Assembly (NCBI RefSeq): GCF_019375475.1
Contig: NZ_JAHXGQ010000017.1
Location: 1-64,000 of the forward strand
Direction of reading: 5' to 3'
DNA length: 64,000 nucleotides
DNA from: Saccharothrix obliqua
GTDB lineage: Bacteria; Actinomycetota; Actinomycetes; Mycobacteriales; Pseudonocardiaceae
A program made the translations under genes and the position numbers. The notes under the pieces were generated by a model, which worked only from the letters and a program-made list of their open reading frames with translations, made no database searches and was not told where the DNA came from. This document shows, one piece after another, positions 8,321 through 17,377 of this stretch; position 1 is the first letter of the stretch, and the number at the start of each line of letters is the position of its first letter.

Positions 8321-10306
8321 TCAGCAGCTGATGCGGGTGTCGCCGACGTCGGTGGTGCAGGTGTCGGTGCCGAGGCCGCCGTTGGCGGTGTCGCCGCCGA
8401 TGCCGTCCTGGACGTCGATGGTGTCGTTGCCGAGGCTGCCGCCCAGGGTGTCGGTGCCGTTGTGGTCGATCAGGGTGTCGTTGCCGTTCTGGCCGTCCAG
8501 GGTGTCGTTGCCCGGCCCGCCGTAGAGGGTGTCGTCGCCGTTGCCGCCGTTGATGGTGTCGTTGCCGCCGAGGCCGCAGATGACGTCGTCGGCGTTCGTG
8601 CCGTTGATGGTGTCGTTTCCGTTGGTGCCGACGATCGTGCAGCCGAGGGAGTTGTTCACCGTGGTGGACTGGGTGGCGGAGTTGTTGCCCGGTACGGAGT
8701 CGGGCTCGGCGGCCGAGACGGTGGCGGCCGCGGTCGTGGTGCCGGTGGCCGACGGGGTCGCGGTGATGGTCGTGTTCGCCGAGCCGGAGGCGGGGATCGT
8801 GCCCAGGGCGCAGGTCACGGTCAGGGAGTCGATCGTGCAGGAACCCTGGGAGGAGGTGGCGGAGTCGATCGTGACCGGGCCGGTCAGGGTGGTGGACGTC
8901 GTGACGGCGGTGGCTTCGGAGGGTCCGGCGTTGGTCGCGGTGACCGTGTAGGTGTACGGGTCGCCGCCCAGGGCCACCGGGTCGGCGGAGTCCGTGACGG
9001 TGACCGACAGGTCGGCGTCGAGGTAGGTGTACCGGTCGGCGGCCGAGGTGGCGCTGGTGCCGGTCGGGGTGGTGACGGTGATGTCGACGGCACCCGCCGC
9101 TCCCGCCGGTGCGGTGGCGGTGAGGGTGTTGTCGTCCACGACCGTGAAGGAGGTCGCGGGGGTCGCGCCGAACCGGACGGCGGTCGCGGCGGCGAGGCCG
9201 GAGCCGGTGACGGTGACGGACGTGCCGCCTGCGGTCGGGCCGGCGGTCGGGCTGATCGCGGTCACCTGCGGCTGGCCCACGCGCGCGAGGACCACGCCGA
9301 ACGAACCGGCGCCGACCGGGAAGGTCGAGGTCACGGTGTTGGTGGCGGTGTCGATCACGGCCGTCGAGGTGGCCCCGTTGTAGGGGACGTAGAGGGCGGA
9401 CCCGTCGTCGGTGATGGCGAGCCTGCTCGGGTTGCTCCCGACGGGGATGGTCGCGGTCACGGTGCTGGTGGCGGTGTCGATGACCGTGATCGTGTCGGGT
9501 CCGACGTTGGCGACGTACACGTGGCTGCCGTCGGGGGAGACCACCACGCCCTGCGAGATCGCTCCGGTCCCGCCGATGGTGATGGTGCCGGTCACGGTGT
9601 TGGTGGCGGTGTCGATCACCTTCACGACGCCGACGCGGTGCGCGACGTAGAGCGTGGTGCCGTCGGGGGAGATGGCCTGGCCCGTCGGCCGCACCGCGCC
9701 CGTGACGATGGTGGCGGTGACCGTGCTGGTGGCGATGTCGATCACCGACACGGTGGCGGAGACGTTGTTGGTCACGTAGGCGGTGGCACCGTCCGGCGTG
9801 ATGGCCACCGTCGCCGGGTTGGTGCCCACCGGGACGGTCGCGATCACCGTGTCCGTGCTGGTGTCGATCGTCGAGACGGAGTTGGAGGTGCCGTTCGCGG
9901 CCACGATCCGGGTGCCGTCGGGGGTGATCGCGAGCCCGCTGGAGCTGGGGCCCAGCTCGATGGTCGACACCGCGGTGGCGGTGGCGGTGTCGATCACCGA
10001 GATGCCGCCGCCGGCTTTGGTGACGTAGACGCGGGAACCGTCCGGGGTGGCGACGAGTTCGAGCGGGGAGGCCCCGACGACGATGGTGGAGACGACGGAG
10101 CCGGTCACGGTGTCGTAAGCCGTCACCGTGTCGTCGCTGCTGTTGGCGACGTAGGCGAATGTGTGGGTGACAGCGGGCACGGCGTGCGCGGGCTGCGCGC
10201 CCACGGCGAGCAGGCCCGCCGATGCGGCCGACGCGCTCAGCGCCAGGGCCAGTCCGCGGCGCCGTCCGGATCTGCGGCGCTTTGCCTGCGATGTTGTGGA
10301 ATTCAT
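8321..10306 (-). CDS. Secreted YVTN beta-propeller / IPT / DUF11 / RTX protein
   Basis: 661 residues; the ATG at 10306 has a GAAAGGAT ribosome binding site. The signal peptide ends near 42 (AQPAHA). Residues about 46-345 are seven YVTN/YncE-type propeller blades, each with a pattern like ITPDGTxxYVTN and VIDTATxTVTATIxVG. About 348-430 is an IPT/TIG Ig-like domain (ISPTAGPTAGGTSVTVTG), and 435-550 a DUF11 domain. About 560-640 contains GGNGDDTLYGGPGND-type nonapeptides, the calcium-binding RTX roll, and the protein ends in a Cys pair. Probably an extracellular, calcium-stabilised adhesive or scaffold protein. No anchor motif is seen. The function is not known. Confidence 0.85.
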   Translation of the reverse strand: MNSTTSQAKRRRSGRRRGLALALSASAASAGLLAVGAQPAHAVPAVTHTFAYVANSSDDTVTAYDTVTGSVVSTIVVGASPLELVATPDGSRVYVTKAGGGISVIDTATATAVSTIELGPSSSGLAITPDGTRIVAANGTSNSVSTIDTSTDTVIATVPVGTNPATVAITPDGATAYVTNNVSATVSVIDIATSTVTATIVTGAVRPTGQAISPDGTTLYVAHRVGVVKVIDTATNTVTGTITIGGTGAISQGVVVSPDGSHVYVANVGPDTITVIDTATSTVTATIPVGSNPSRLAITDDGSALYVPYNGATSTAVIDTATNTVTSTFPVGAGSFGVVLARVGQPQVTAISPTAGPTAGGTSVTVTGSGLAAATAVRFGATPATSFTVVDDNTLTATAPAGAAGAVDITVTTPTGTSATSAADRYTYLDADLSVTVTDSADPVALGGDPYTYTVTATNAGPSEATAVTTSTTLTGPVTIDSATSSQGSCTIDSLTVTCALGTIPASGSANTTITATPSATGTTTAAATVSAAEPDSVPGNNSATQSTTVNNSLGCTIVGTNGNDTINGTNADDVICGLGGNDTINGGNGDDTLYGGPGNDTLDGQNGNDTLIDHNGTDTLGGSLGNDTIDVQDGIGGDTANGGLGTDTCTTDVGDTRISC

Positions 10307-11185
10307 GAGCGGTATCCTTTCTGCGGGTGCGGAACCTCAGCGCAGTGAGGCTGAACGTGCGGAACCATCAGAACGGCGAGACAGCCGGAATCGCCGGTTC
10401 TCTCATCGGCTGCTCCTCCGCGTGGCGATGGGCAGCCCGAATGACCGGTACCGCGCGCGGGTTTTCGTGATCGAGTGCCATTGGATCGGGAGGAAGAACT
10501 GCGGGGCGCAGACCGGCGATCAATTCCCCGGACTGCTGTCCCGCCGGGTGTCGGAGCAGGTTATCGAGCCGACGAATGAGTGCGAAACCTTCGCTGTGAT
10601 GTCCGCCCCGAACGCTTCCCCGGCTCACCGGATCGAGCGTCGAGAGCCACCTAGAGCGTCGGTGGAGCCGGCCGGAGCCCACCCGTTCGGAGTAGGAAAG
10701 GTGCTCCGTACACCCTAAAAAGCGGACAACCCTCGGAGGAATGCGCAATGTGCGGTATCCGTCTTTCTGCGGTGACGAGCTGGCGCCGGACGATCGCGCG
10801 GGTCCGGCGGTCCCACCTCGTCGCGTGCGGACCCGTGCGGACGCCAGGGGAGACGCGTGGGCGGTGGTGCTGCGAACCCCAGTCCACCCCGCCGGGCATG
10901 GCCGGCCGCGTCGCGATTCTTGGCCGCCCCGAAGGGAATTCGTCAGTGAAGGCTCGTGTTGTCGGCAGAAGAGTCGGGGTGACGGCGAATTTCTGGTCCG
11001 GGTGTCGGAGGTCCGCGTGCGCATGTTCACCCTGGACGTGGAATGGTTGCTGTCATTGGTTCGCCATGACGCTGAACGGATCGCCGGTGATTGAACCACT
11101 CGGCGGGACCACCGCTCGCGGCTCCGTCGTTACCGTTGTCCACTGGCCCACGTGTCGCGTCACCGACCGGTTTGGGGAGCAGCAC
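10307..11185. other. Long intergenic region, no convincing gene
   Basis: About 880 bases between two divergent secreted-protein genes. A frame starting at 10748 has a ribosome binding site and is open into the next gene, but its composition (many Trp, Cys and Arg) is not protein-like, and the downstream signal peptide gives a better start at 11186. I see no RNA gene. It probably holds the two promoters and perhaps a degraded gene. Confidence 0.4.
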
Positions 11186-12307
11186 ATGCGTTGGTTGTCC
11201 GTTGTGGCCGCGATGACGACGCTGTTCTTCGTCGCGCCGTACGCCGAAGCCTCCGTCGAGTTCGAGGAGCTGCTGCCACCGGCCGGGGAGCGGTCGGTCT
11301 CCGCGTGGGCGGTCAACGAGGCCGGGCAGGCGGTCGGGGCCGCGCACTCGACCGGTGACGCGCTCCGCTGGGACGGGGCGGCGAACCCGGTCCGGGTCGG
11401 CAGTTCCCTCGGCATCGGCGTCAACGGGCGCGGCGACGTGCTCACCTACCTGAGGTTGAACACGGTCGGCCCGCTGCTCTACTCGATCGCGGTGTGGGAG
11501 AACGGCCAGGAGGTCGACCGGTCGCCGCAGGGCCGCCTCACCGTCCCGTTCTCGGTGCGTGACATCAACGACTCCGGAGTCGTCCCCGTGGGGTACCGCC
11601 ACAACTCCGACGGCGGCGGGTACGAGACCACGCGCGGGGGCACCTGGCGCAACGGCCGGTTCGCCGACCTGCCGTTCCCCAAGGCCACCAAGGTCGCCCA
11701 CCGGGTGGTCAACACCAAGGGCACCACGGCGGGCTCGCTGACCCCGCTGGACGGCACCGGGAATTTCGCCTTCCGCTGTTCCGCCACCACGTGCACGCGG
11801 CTGCCCGCGGCGGGTCCGGCGGGTACCCACGACGCGTCGGCGCTCAACGAGTCCGACGTGCTGGCCGGCACGTGGTGGTCGGTCGAGCCGCGTTCGTCCC
11901 GCGCGGTCGTCTGGAACGGCACCGCGGTGACCGTCCTGCCCGGCGTCAACGCGGGCGTGGCGGACAACCCCCGTGCGATCAACGAGCGGGGTGACGTCGT
12001 CGGCCGGCACGAGGTCGACGGCGTGCGCAAGCCCGCGCTCTGGCGCGGCGGGCGACTGGTGGACCTGGGCGCGACCGGCACCGGCGAGGCGGTGGCGGTG
12101 AACGACCGGGGCGACGTCGCCGGCTGGCACACGACGGCCGACGGGGTCCGGCCGTTCTTCTGGCACGCGGGCACCCTGACCGACCTGCGCACGCCGAACG
12201 ACCTGCCGTCGAAGGCGAGCGGCCTGAACAACGCCGGCGTGGTCATCGGCACCGCCGAGCAGTTCGGCCCGCCGTCGCGCGCCTACCGCTGGACCGTGCG
12301 CTACTGA
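11186..12307 (+). CDS. Secreted HAF-repeat protein
   Basis: 373 residues from ATG 11186, with GGGGAG upstream and a signal peptide directly after (WLSVVAAMTTLFFVAPYAEA). The body is a chain of about 45-55-residue repeats with an INDSG/NERGD/NDRGD core followed by VVGxH or VAGWH, ending in an aromatic strand. Examples are DINDSGVVPVGY, ALNESDVLAGTW, AINERGDVVGRH and AVNDRGDVAGWH. This is the HAF-type extracellular repeat, expected to form a beta-propeller-like fold. No catalytic residues are recognised; a surface-exposed binding role is possible. Confidence 0.75.
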   Translation: MRWLSVVAAMTTLFFVAPYAEASVEFEELLPPAGERSVSAWAVNEAGQAVGAAHSTGDALRWDGAANPVRVGSSLGIGVNGRGDVLTYLRLNTVGPLLYSIAVWENGQEVDRSPQGRLTVPFSVRDINDSGVVPVGYRHNSDGGGYETTRGGTWRNGRFADLPFPKATKVAHRVVNTKGTTAGSLTPLDGTGNFAFRCSATTCTRLPAAGPAGTHDASALNESDVLAGTWWSVEPRSSRAVVWNGTAVTVLPGVNAGVADNPRAINERGDVVGRHEVDGVRKPALWRGGRLVDLGATGTGEAVAVNDRGDVAGWHTTADGVRPFFWHAGTLTDLRTPNDLPSKASGLNNAGVVIGTAEQFGPPSRAYRWTVRY

Positions 12308-12351
12308 CGCGTGAGCCGACCAGCACGGCCACGCTGCGCCAGCGGCCCGAT

Positions 12352-13845
12352 TCAGGCGAACAGGTCCTGCGGCAACCTCATTTCCTTGAACAGGTGGTCG
12401 CGTGAGGCTTCGAGGTCCCGGCGCAGTCGGTTCAGGTCCGCGTCGAGCAGCCGTCCCCGCCACTTGCGCACCCGGCCGGCGACGATCACGGTCTCCACGT
12501 TGGTGCGGTCCATCAGGGACACGACCGCCCCGGGCACGTTGTTGAGCGGGGCCACGTTGAGGGCGGTGGCGTCGAGGAGGACGACGTCGGCTTCCCTGCC
12601 CGGTGTGAGGGTGCCGGTCCTGCCGTCGAGTCCCAGGTGCTTGGCGCCGTTGACGGTCGCGTAGCGGAGCACGTCGCGGACGGTGAGGAGGTCCGGCGTG
12701 CCGGGGGCGGGCGTCGGCCAGGTGTTGGGCGGCCCTTGGTCCAGGACCTGCTGGTTGACGATCATGCGCTGCATCGTCATCGCGGTGCGCATCTGCGTGA
12801 ACGGGTCCGCGGTCATCGTCGTCTCGACGTCCGAACTCAAGGAGGGCTCCATGCCCAGCTCCTGCATCTTGAGGATGGGCGGGGTGCCGTGCCGCATGGT
12901 CATCTCGATGGGGAACGCCAGCGAGACGTGCGCGCCGGCGTCCCGGAACCGTTGCCAGGTCTCGTCGGACATGCCGGTCATGTGGATGAAGAGGTTGTCC
13001 GGACCCACGTCGACCCCGCCGTCGCCCCGCGCGACGGCGTCGAGGACGGGCCGCATCCCCCACGAGCCAACGGAATGCGCGGCGATCCGCAGACCCAGCT
13101 CGCGGGCGATCGCCCACGCCCTGGTGTAGACCTCCCGGCCGAGGTGGAGTTCGCCGCCCATGACCATGGTCACGAGCTGGTCGTCGGAGGGGAACCACTT
13201 GTCCCGGATGCGGTACGCGTCCTCGGGGTAGCGGGCTCCGGTGCGGCCGTCGCCTTCGAAATAGCCGAATGCCGCACGCCGCCCGGTGTCGATCAACGCC
13301 TGGATCGCCGCATCGGTGTGTTCGGGGGAGTGGTGGATCTGCGACACGTCGAGCACCGTGGTGACACCCGCGTCGAGCTGCGAGAGCCCCGCGAACAGCT
13401 CGTTGATGTACACGTCCTGCGTCCGGTACACCCGTGCGAACCCTTCGAGGACGTGCTCGGTGTAGTTCGGGTGCGCGCTCGGCGATCCGGACCCGTCGTC
13501 GCGGAGCAGGCCGTTGGCGAGGAACGCGCGCTCCGCGGTCTCGAACAGGTGGTGGTGGGTGTCCACGAAACCCGGCATGACGATGCGCCCACGCGCGTCG
13601 ATCACGCCGGCCCCGGCGGCGCGGATGTCGGGCCGGACCTCGACGATCCGCTCGCCCTCGACCAGGACGTCGGCCTGCGCGAAGTCGCCGACGTTGGGGT
13701 CCATGGACATCACCGCGCCGCCGCGGATGACGTAGCGGCGTCCACGGCGGCCGGTGTCCTTCGGCGGTTGAGCGTCGGCCGGCCAGGCGATGACTGCTGC
13801 GGTCACCGTCGCGGAGGTCTTCAGGAAGTCGCGCCGCCTGCTCAT
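12352..13845 (-). CDS. Tat-exported metal-dependent amidohydrolase
   Basis: 497 residues; the start has a GAGGGGG ribosome binding site. The N-terminus SRRRDFLKTSATVTAAVIAW is a Tat signal. The amidohydrolase metal motif VDTHHH (H97, H99) opens the barrel, followed by HSVGSWG and LSSDVETTM, which should supply further ligands. The C-terminal PGREADVVLLD strand is the usual small beta domain. It resembles chlorohydrolase/cytosine deaminase-like members; the substrate is unknown. It is divergent from a MarR gene across two palindromic operators, so it is probably a MarR-controlled, substrate-inducible degradative enzyme. Confidence 0.82.
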   Translation of the reverse strand: MSRRRDFLKTSATVTAAVIAWPADAQPPKDTGRRGRRYVIRGGAVMSMDPNVGDFAQADVLVEGERIVEVRPDIRAAGAGVIDARGRIVMPGFVDTHHHLFETAERAFLANGLLRDDGSGSPSAHPNYTEHVLEGFARVYRTQDVYINELFAGLSQLDAGVTTVLDVSQIHHSPEHTDAAIQALIDTGRRAAFGYFEGDGRTGARYPEDAYRIRDKWFPSDDQLVTMVMGGELHLGREVYTRAWAIARELGLRIAAHSVGSWGMRPVLDAVARGDGGVDVGPDNLFIHMTGMSDETWQRFRDAGAHVSLAFPIEMTMRHGTPPILKMQELGMEPSLSSDVETTMTADPFTQMRTAMTMQRMIVNQQVLDQGPPNTWPTPAPGTPDLLTVRDVLRYATVNGAKHLGLDGRTGTLTPGREADVVLLDATALNVAPLNNVPGAVVSLMDRTNVETVIVAGRVRKWRGRLLDADLNRLRRDLEASRDHLFKEMRLPQDLFA

Positions 13846-13860
13846 GGTGCCCCCTCGTGC

Positions 13861-13911
13861 TGAGTTGATGTATCAACTCAAGAGTCGCACAATCGAGTTG
13901 ACACATCAACT
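13861..13911. promoter_or_regulatory. Two MarR-type operators and divergent promoter
   Basis: Site 1, TGAGTTGATGTATCAACTCA (13861-13880), has 9-bp arms around GT. Site 2, AGTTGA-CACA-TCAACT (13896-13911), repeats the same half-site. On the plus strand TTGATG (13865-13870) and CACAAT (13888-13893), 17 bases apart, form a plausible promoter whose -35 lies in site 1 and start near site 2. This fits MarR autorepression and repression of the amidohydrolase. Confidence 0.65.
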
Positions 13912-13929
13912 GGCGAGTACGATGGCCGC

Positions 13930-14403
13930 ATGGTGCAGCAGCGACTGACCGAACGCGAACTCCGCGCCTGGCGGACGTCCTTCCAGATGCTGGAGCTGCT
14001 GCGAACGCGCATCGAGCAGCAGCTCCAGGCCGACAGCGGTCTGTCCAATGCCGACTACACCGTGCTCGCGCTGCTGTCCGAGGCGCCCGACGGCCGGATG
14101 CGCCCCTACGAGCTGGGGCAGGTGGCCGGCTGGGAGAAGAGCCGCATGCACCACCAGCTCACCCGGATGGGCAAGCGAGGTCTGATCACCCGGGAGCAGT
14201 GCGGCCCCCGGGGTGTGGACGCCGTGATCACGGCGAAAGGACTCGCCACGCTCAAGAAGGCCGTACCCGGTCACGCCCAGGAGATCCGGAGGCTGTTCAT
14301 CGACCCCCTCACGGCGGAGGAGTTGGACGAGTTCGCCCGCATCGCCGGCACGATCCTCGACAACCTCCAGGCGGACCAGCCGGCCGACATCGGAGATGCA
14401 TAA
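13930..14403 (+). CDS. MarR-family regulator
   Basis: 157 residues. A winged helix is visible at about 40-105: LSNADYTVLALLSEAPDGRM, then ELGQVAGWEKSRMHHQLTRM, then the wing GLITREQCGPRGVDAVIT. Helices at both ends form the dimer interface. It binds, by inference, the two palindromes just upstream and controls the divergent amidohydrolase. The spacing to the following MarR gene is only 31 bases, but that gene has its own -10-like element, so co-transcription is uncertain. Confidence 0.85.
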   Translation: MVQQRLTERELRAWRTSFQMLELLRTRIEQQLQADSGLSNADYTVLALLSEAPDGRMRPYELGQVAGWEKSRMHHQLTRMGKRGLITREQCGPRGVDAVITAKGLATLKKAVPGHAQEIRRLFIDPLTAEELDEFARIAGTILDNLQADQPADIGDA

Positions 14404-14434
14404 AGAGTTCATATAAACCTGCTATGCTTCAGGC

Positions 14435-14863
14435 GTGAGCCGAGCCGCTGATGCCATCGGGTCAGCCCTCTACGGTCTGGCCACCAGGGCCGTGAGACGC
14501 CTTCCCCGCGACATGAGCCTGACGTCCGCCGCCACCTTGGCCACCCTGGACAAGACCGGCCCGCGGCGGATTACCGACCTGGCGGCGGCCGAGGGCGTCA
14601 CCCAGCCCGCGATGACCGTCCTGGTCCGGGTGATGGAGAAGTCCGGGCTGGTGGAGCGGAAGGGTGATCCGTCCGACAAGCGGGTCACGCTGGTGTGCCT
14701 GACCGAGGCCGGTGCGTCGTACGTCCGGAAGCGGCGTCAGGCGGGCGTTGACGCGTACGCGCGGTTGATCGACCAACTCACCGCCGACGAGGTCGAGACC
14801 TTGGCGGCAGCCCTGCCCGCGTTGCTGCGGCTGGCGGACCTTGAAAGCGAGTCGGACCGGTGA
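14435..14863 (+). CDS. MarR-family regulator of MFS operon
   Basis: 142 residues from GTG 14435. It has the typical MarR HTH (ITDLAAAEGVTQPAMTVLVR) and wing (GDPSDKRVTLVCLTEAG, with the conserved DxR). A TATGCT element at 14423-14428 is only about 7 bases upstream, so the message may be leaderless. The stop overlaps the start of the MFS gene (GTGA at 14860-14863), so this is probably a local regulator of drug export together with the MFS and DUF1330 genes. Confidence 0.87.
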   Translation: MSRAADAIGSALYGLATRAVRRLPRDMSLTSAATLATLDKTGPRRITDLAAAEGVTQPAMTVLVRVMEKSGLVERKGDPSDKRVTLVCLTEAGASYVRKRRQAGVDAYARLIDQLTADEVETLAAALPALLRLADLESESDR

Positions 14864-16248
14864 GCACTGTCCGGTTACGTGCCGAGGCACGCCTGCTGGT
14901 CCCCGCCCTGGTGTTCGTCGCCCTGGTCGTGGCGGCGGTCGCCAGCCTCGGGACACCGCTCATCACCAGCGTGGCGACCACGTTCCACGTCTCCCTCGAC
15001 AGCGCGCAGTGGATGCTGACCATCGCCCTGCTCAGCGGTGCCGTCGCCACACCCGTCCTCGGCCGGCTCGGAGCCGGTCCGCACCGGCGGGCCACGATCC
15101 TCGCCACGTTGGCGATCGTCGTCGTCGGCAGCGCGCTCACCGTGCTGCCGCTGCCGTTCGCCTGGCTGCTCGTGGGCAGAGCGGCCCAAGGCGTCGGGCT
15201 CGGTCTCACGGCGCTGATGATGGGCGTGGCCCGCGACCATCTTCCCGAGCAGCGCGGCGCGGCCACGATCGCCCTGATCTCGGTGGTCTCCATCATCGGA
15301 GCCGGCGTCGGCTACCCGCTGGCCGCGCTGCTCGCCGAGTTCGGCGGACCGCGGGCCGCCTACGGCTTCGGCCTCCTCGTCACCACCATCGCTTTCGTGA
15401 CCGCGTGGCGCTCCGTGCCCGCAGCTCCCGAAGGCCGAGCAGCTCACGTGAACGTGGCCGGTGCGCTCGTCCTGGCAGGGGGACTGTCCCTCGTCCTGTT
15501 CCTGGCCGGCGAGAGGAGCCTGTGGAGCCGACACCTCGCCGTGGCGGTGTCCCTTGCCGTCGCCGCCGTGCTCCTGCTCTGCGTCTGGGCCGTTCTCGAA
15601 CTGCGGACCAGGACGCCCCTGGTCGACGTCCGGGCGGTACGGCGCCCGGCGGTCGCCGGGGCGAACATCGCCATGTTCGTCGGCGGGAGCGGCATGTACC
15701 TCCTGCTCACGCTCATCACCCGCTACGCGCAGACGCCGCACGGCGCCGGCTACGGCTTCGGACTGACCACCTTCGTGGCGGGGCTGGTCCTCATCCCGTT
15801 CTCGGTGCTGGGGTTCGTCGCCGGCAAGCTCACGTCGCGAGTCCGTGAACGGCTCGACGGCCCCCTGCTCCTGGCCGGCAGCGCCGCCATCGTCGGCGGC
15901 GGGTTCGTCCTGTTCGCCGCGGCCCGGTCCAACCTGGCCGAACTGCTCGCGGCCATGGGTGTGCTGGGCTTCGGCGTCGGCAGCTTCTCGGCCGCCATGC
16001 CCGGCGTCATCCTGGCCGTCACCCCCAAGAGCGAGACGTCGAGCGCCATGAGCTTCAACTACGTCGTCCGCAGCGTCGGGTACTCCCTGGGCAGTGCCAT
16101 CGGGGGCCTGGTCCTCGCAGCGGGCCCCGGCCATCTCTTCCCCGACGACAGCGCTTACACCACCGCGGCGCTGGTCGGCATCGGCACCATGGCGATCACG
16201 ACGCTGACAAGCCTTGCCCTCCGACGCTCACCCAAGGTCAACCCGTAA
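14860..16248 (+). CDS. MFS multidrug transporter, 14-TMS (DHA2) type
   Basis: 462 residues, GTG start overlapping the MarR stop. About 14 hydrophobic helices are visible; motif A-like GRLGAGPHRRA lies between helices 2 and 3, and motif C-like SIIGAGVGYPLAALLAEFGG in helix 5. It is predicted to export small toxic compounds using the proton gradient. Coupling to a MarR regulator supports an inducible efflux role. Confidence 0.85.
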   Translation: MSTVRLRAEARLLVPALVFVALVVAAVASLGTPLITSVATTFHVSLDSAQWMLTIALLSGAVATPVLGRLGAGPHRRATILATLAIVVVGSALTVLPLPFAWLLVGRAAQGVGLGLTALMMGVARDHLPEQRGAATIALISVVSIIGAGVGYPLAALLAEFGGPRAAYGFGLLVTTIAFVTAWRSVPAAPEGRAAHVNVAGALVLAGGLSLVLFLAGERSLWSRHLAVAVSLAVAAVLLLCVWAVLELRTRTPLVDVRAVRRPAVAGANIAMFVGGSGMYLLLTLITRYAQTPHGAGYGFGLTTFVAGLVLIPFSVLGFVAGKLTSRVRERLDGPLLLAGSAAIVGGGFVLFAAARSNLAELLAAMGVLGFGVGSFSAAMPGVILAVTPKSETSSAMSFNYVVRSVGYSLGSAIGGLVLAAGPGHLFPDDSAYTTAALVGIGTMAITTLTSLALRRSPKVNP

Positions 16249-16273
16249 GTCAGATGCACTCACTGGAGGTTCC

Positions 16274-16570
16274 ATGTCCAAGGGCTACTGGGTCAGCGTC
16301 TACCCCACCATCACCGACCCCGAAGGGCTTGAGGTCTACAACGAACTGGCCGGTCTGGCCATCAAGGCCGCGGGCGGGCGGGTGTTCGCCGGCATCGGCA
16401 GCCGGGTCGTCGCACACGAAGCCGGAATCGCCGAGCGCGTCGTCCTGATCGAGTTCGACAGCTTCGAGAAGGCGGTTGCCGCGTACGAGGGCGCGGCCTA
16501 CCGGAAGGCGCTGGCCGAACTCCCCGACGGCTTCGAGCGCGACTTCCGCATCGTCGAAGGACTCGACTGA
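16274..16570 (+). CDS. DUF1330 family protein
   Basis: 98 residues from ATG 16274, which has a TGGAGG ribosome binding site. The pattern GYWVSVYPTITDPEGLEVYN and later VVLIEFDSFEKAVAAYEG matches the dimeric ferredoxin-like alpha-beta barrel DUF1330 family. Enzymatic function is not established for the family. It lies 25 bases after the MFS gene on the same strand, so it is probably part of the MarR-MFS operon. Confidence 0.82.
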   Translation: MSKGYWVSVYPTITDPEGLEVYNELAGLAIKAAGGRVFAGIGSRVVAHEAGIAERVVLIEFDSFEKAVAAYEGAAYRKALAELPDGFERDFRIVEGLD

Positions 16571-16744
16571 CGACCGGGGCCGCGGTGGCGCACCCGCTGC
16601 GCCTGTCCGGTCCATCCCCTTGTCGGTGGTTGACCCGGCGGGGTAGTGGTTTTCACAGATCCTTGGTCCCCGGTGCCGGACGCGCCTAGCGTGTCGCCTC
16701 CGGCCGGGCAAGCCGGTCGGAAACCTTCTGGTACAGGGGGATTC

Positions 16745-17305
16745 ATGCGATTGGCCCTGAAGTTGTCGGCCACCCTGATCGCGGCCGTGACGGCGTTCGG
16801 ACTGGCGCAGCCCGCCGCGGCGGCCACTTCCGCCGTGCCCGCCGGCTGGCAGCTCGTCAAGGGAAGTGACGTGCGGGTGGCCGCGCAATACCTCTACTCG
16901 GCCGCCAGTGGTCGGTACGTGTCGGCGGAACTCGACTACCCCGGTGGTAACAACGGGTTGTTACGCGCCAGATCGACGGTCGCCGACGCCTGGGAGCAGT
17001 TCACGTTCGCCTACGACGCGGCCGCCGGCAAGTGGTCGATCAAGTCCATCGCCAACGATCGTTACGTGTCGGCGGAGCTGGACTACTCGGGCGGCTACCG
17101 AGGAGTCCTCCGCGCCCGTGCTACCGCGGTGGACCTGTGGGAGCAGTTCGACCTGTTCTACAGCGCGGACGAGGAGCGGTACGCCTTGCGTGCCGCCAAC
17201 GGTTCGTTCGTGTCGGCGGAGTTGCAGTACACGGGCGGCTACACCAACGTGTTGCGGGCACGTGCCGGAGCGATCGACGCCTGGGAGAAGTTCATCATCG
17301 GCTGA
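16745..17305 (+). CDS. Secreted three-repeat beta-trefoil (fascin-like) protein
   Basis: 186 residues. A signal peptide (MRLALKLSATLIAAVTAFGL...AAAA) is followed by three repeats of about 45 residues. Each has the core RYVSAELDYSGGYRGVLRAR followed by DxWEQF (third copy SFVSAELQYTGGYTNVLRAR). Three such units form a beta-trefoil resembling the fascin or actin-crosslinking fold; a carbohydrate- or surface-binding role is inferred. Codon 73 is TTA (16961-16963), rare in such genomes and a possible sign of bldA-dependent, late expression. It is a stand-alone gene ending in a strong terminator. Confidence 0.8.
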   Translation: MRLALKLSATLIAAVTAFGLAQPAAAATSAVPAGWQLVKGSDVRVAAQYLYSAASGRYVSAELDYPGGNNGLLRARSTVADAWEQFTFAYDAAAGKWSIKSIANDRYVSAELDYSGGYRGVLRARATAVDLWEQFDLFYSADEERYALRAANGSFVSAELQYTGGYTNVLRARAGAIDAWEKFIIG

Positions 17306-17312
17306 TCACCAA

Positions 17313-17356
17313 GGCGGGACGCCCGGTTCACGTCGCAGTGGACCGGGCGTCCCGCC
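17313..17356. terminator. Bidirectional terminator
   Basis: A 15-bp perfect stem, GGCGGGACGCCCGGT (17313-17327) with its complement at 17342-17356, surrounds a 14-base loop between the convergent beta-trefoil and EF-hand genes. Confidence 0.85.
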
Positions 17357-17377
17357 TCGGGCAGCGGGATGCCGGGC

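Noticed and set aside
8249-10348. 699-residue plus-strand open frame rich in Gly, Val and Asp
   Set aside because: Shadow of the repetitive propeller/RTX gene on the minus strand, which has a signal peptide and clear domains.
10748-11185. N-terminal extension of the HAF-repeat protein
   Set aside because: A signal peptide starts at 11186, and the upstream part has a Trp/Cys/Arg-rich composition not seen in real proteins.
11027-13909. 960-residue minus-strand open frame
   Set aside because: It overlaps both the HAF-repeat gene and the amidohydrolase gene in wrong frames; composition is Arg/Pro-rich.
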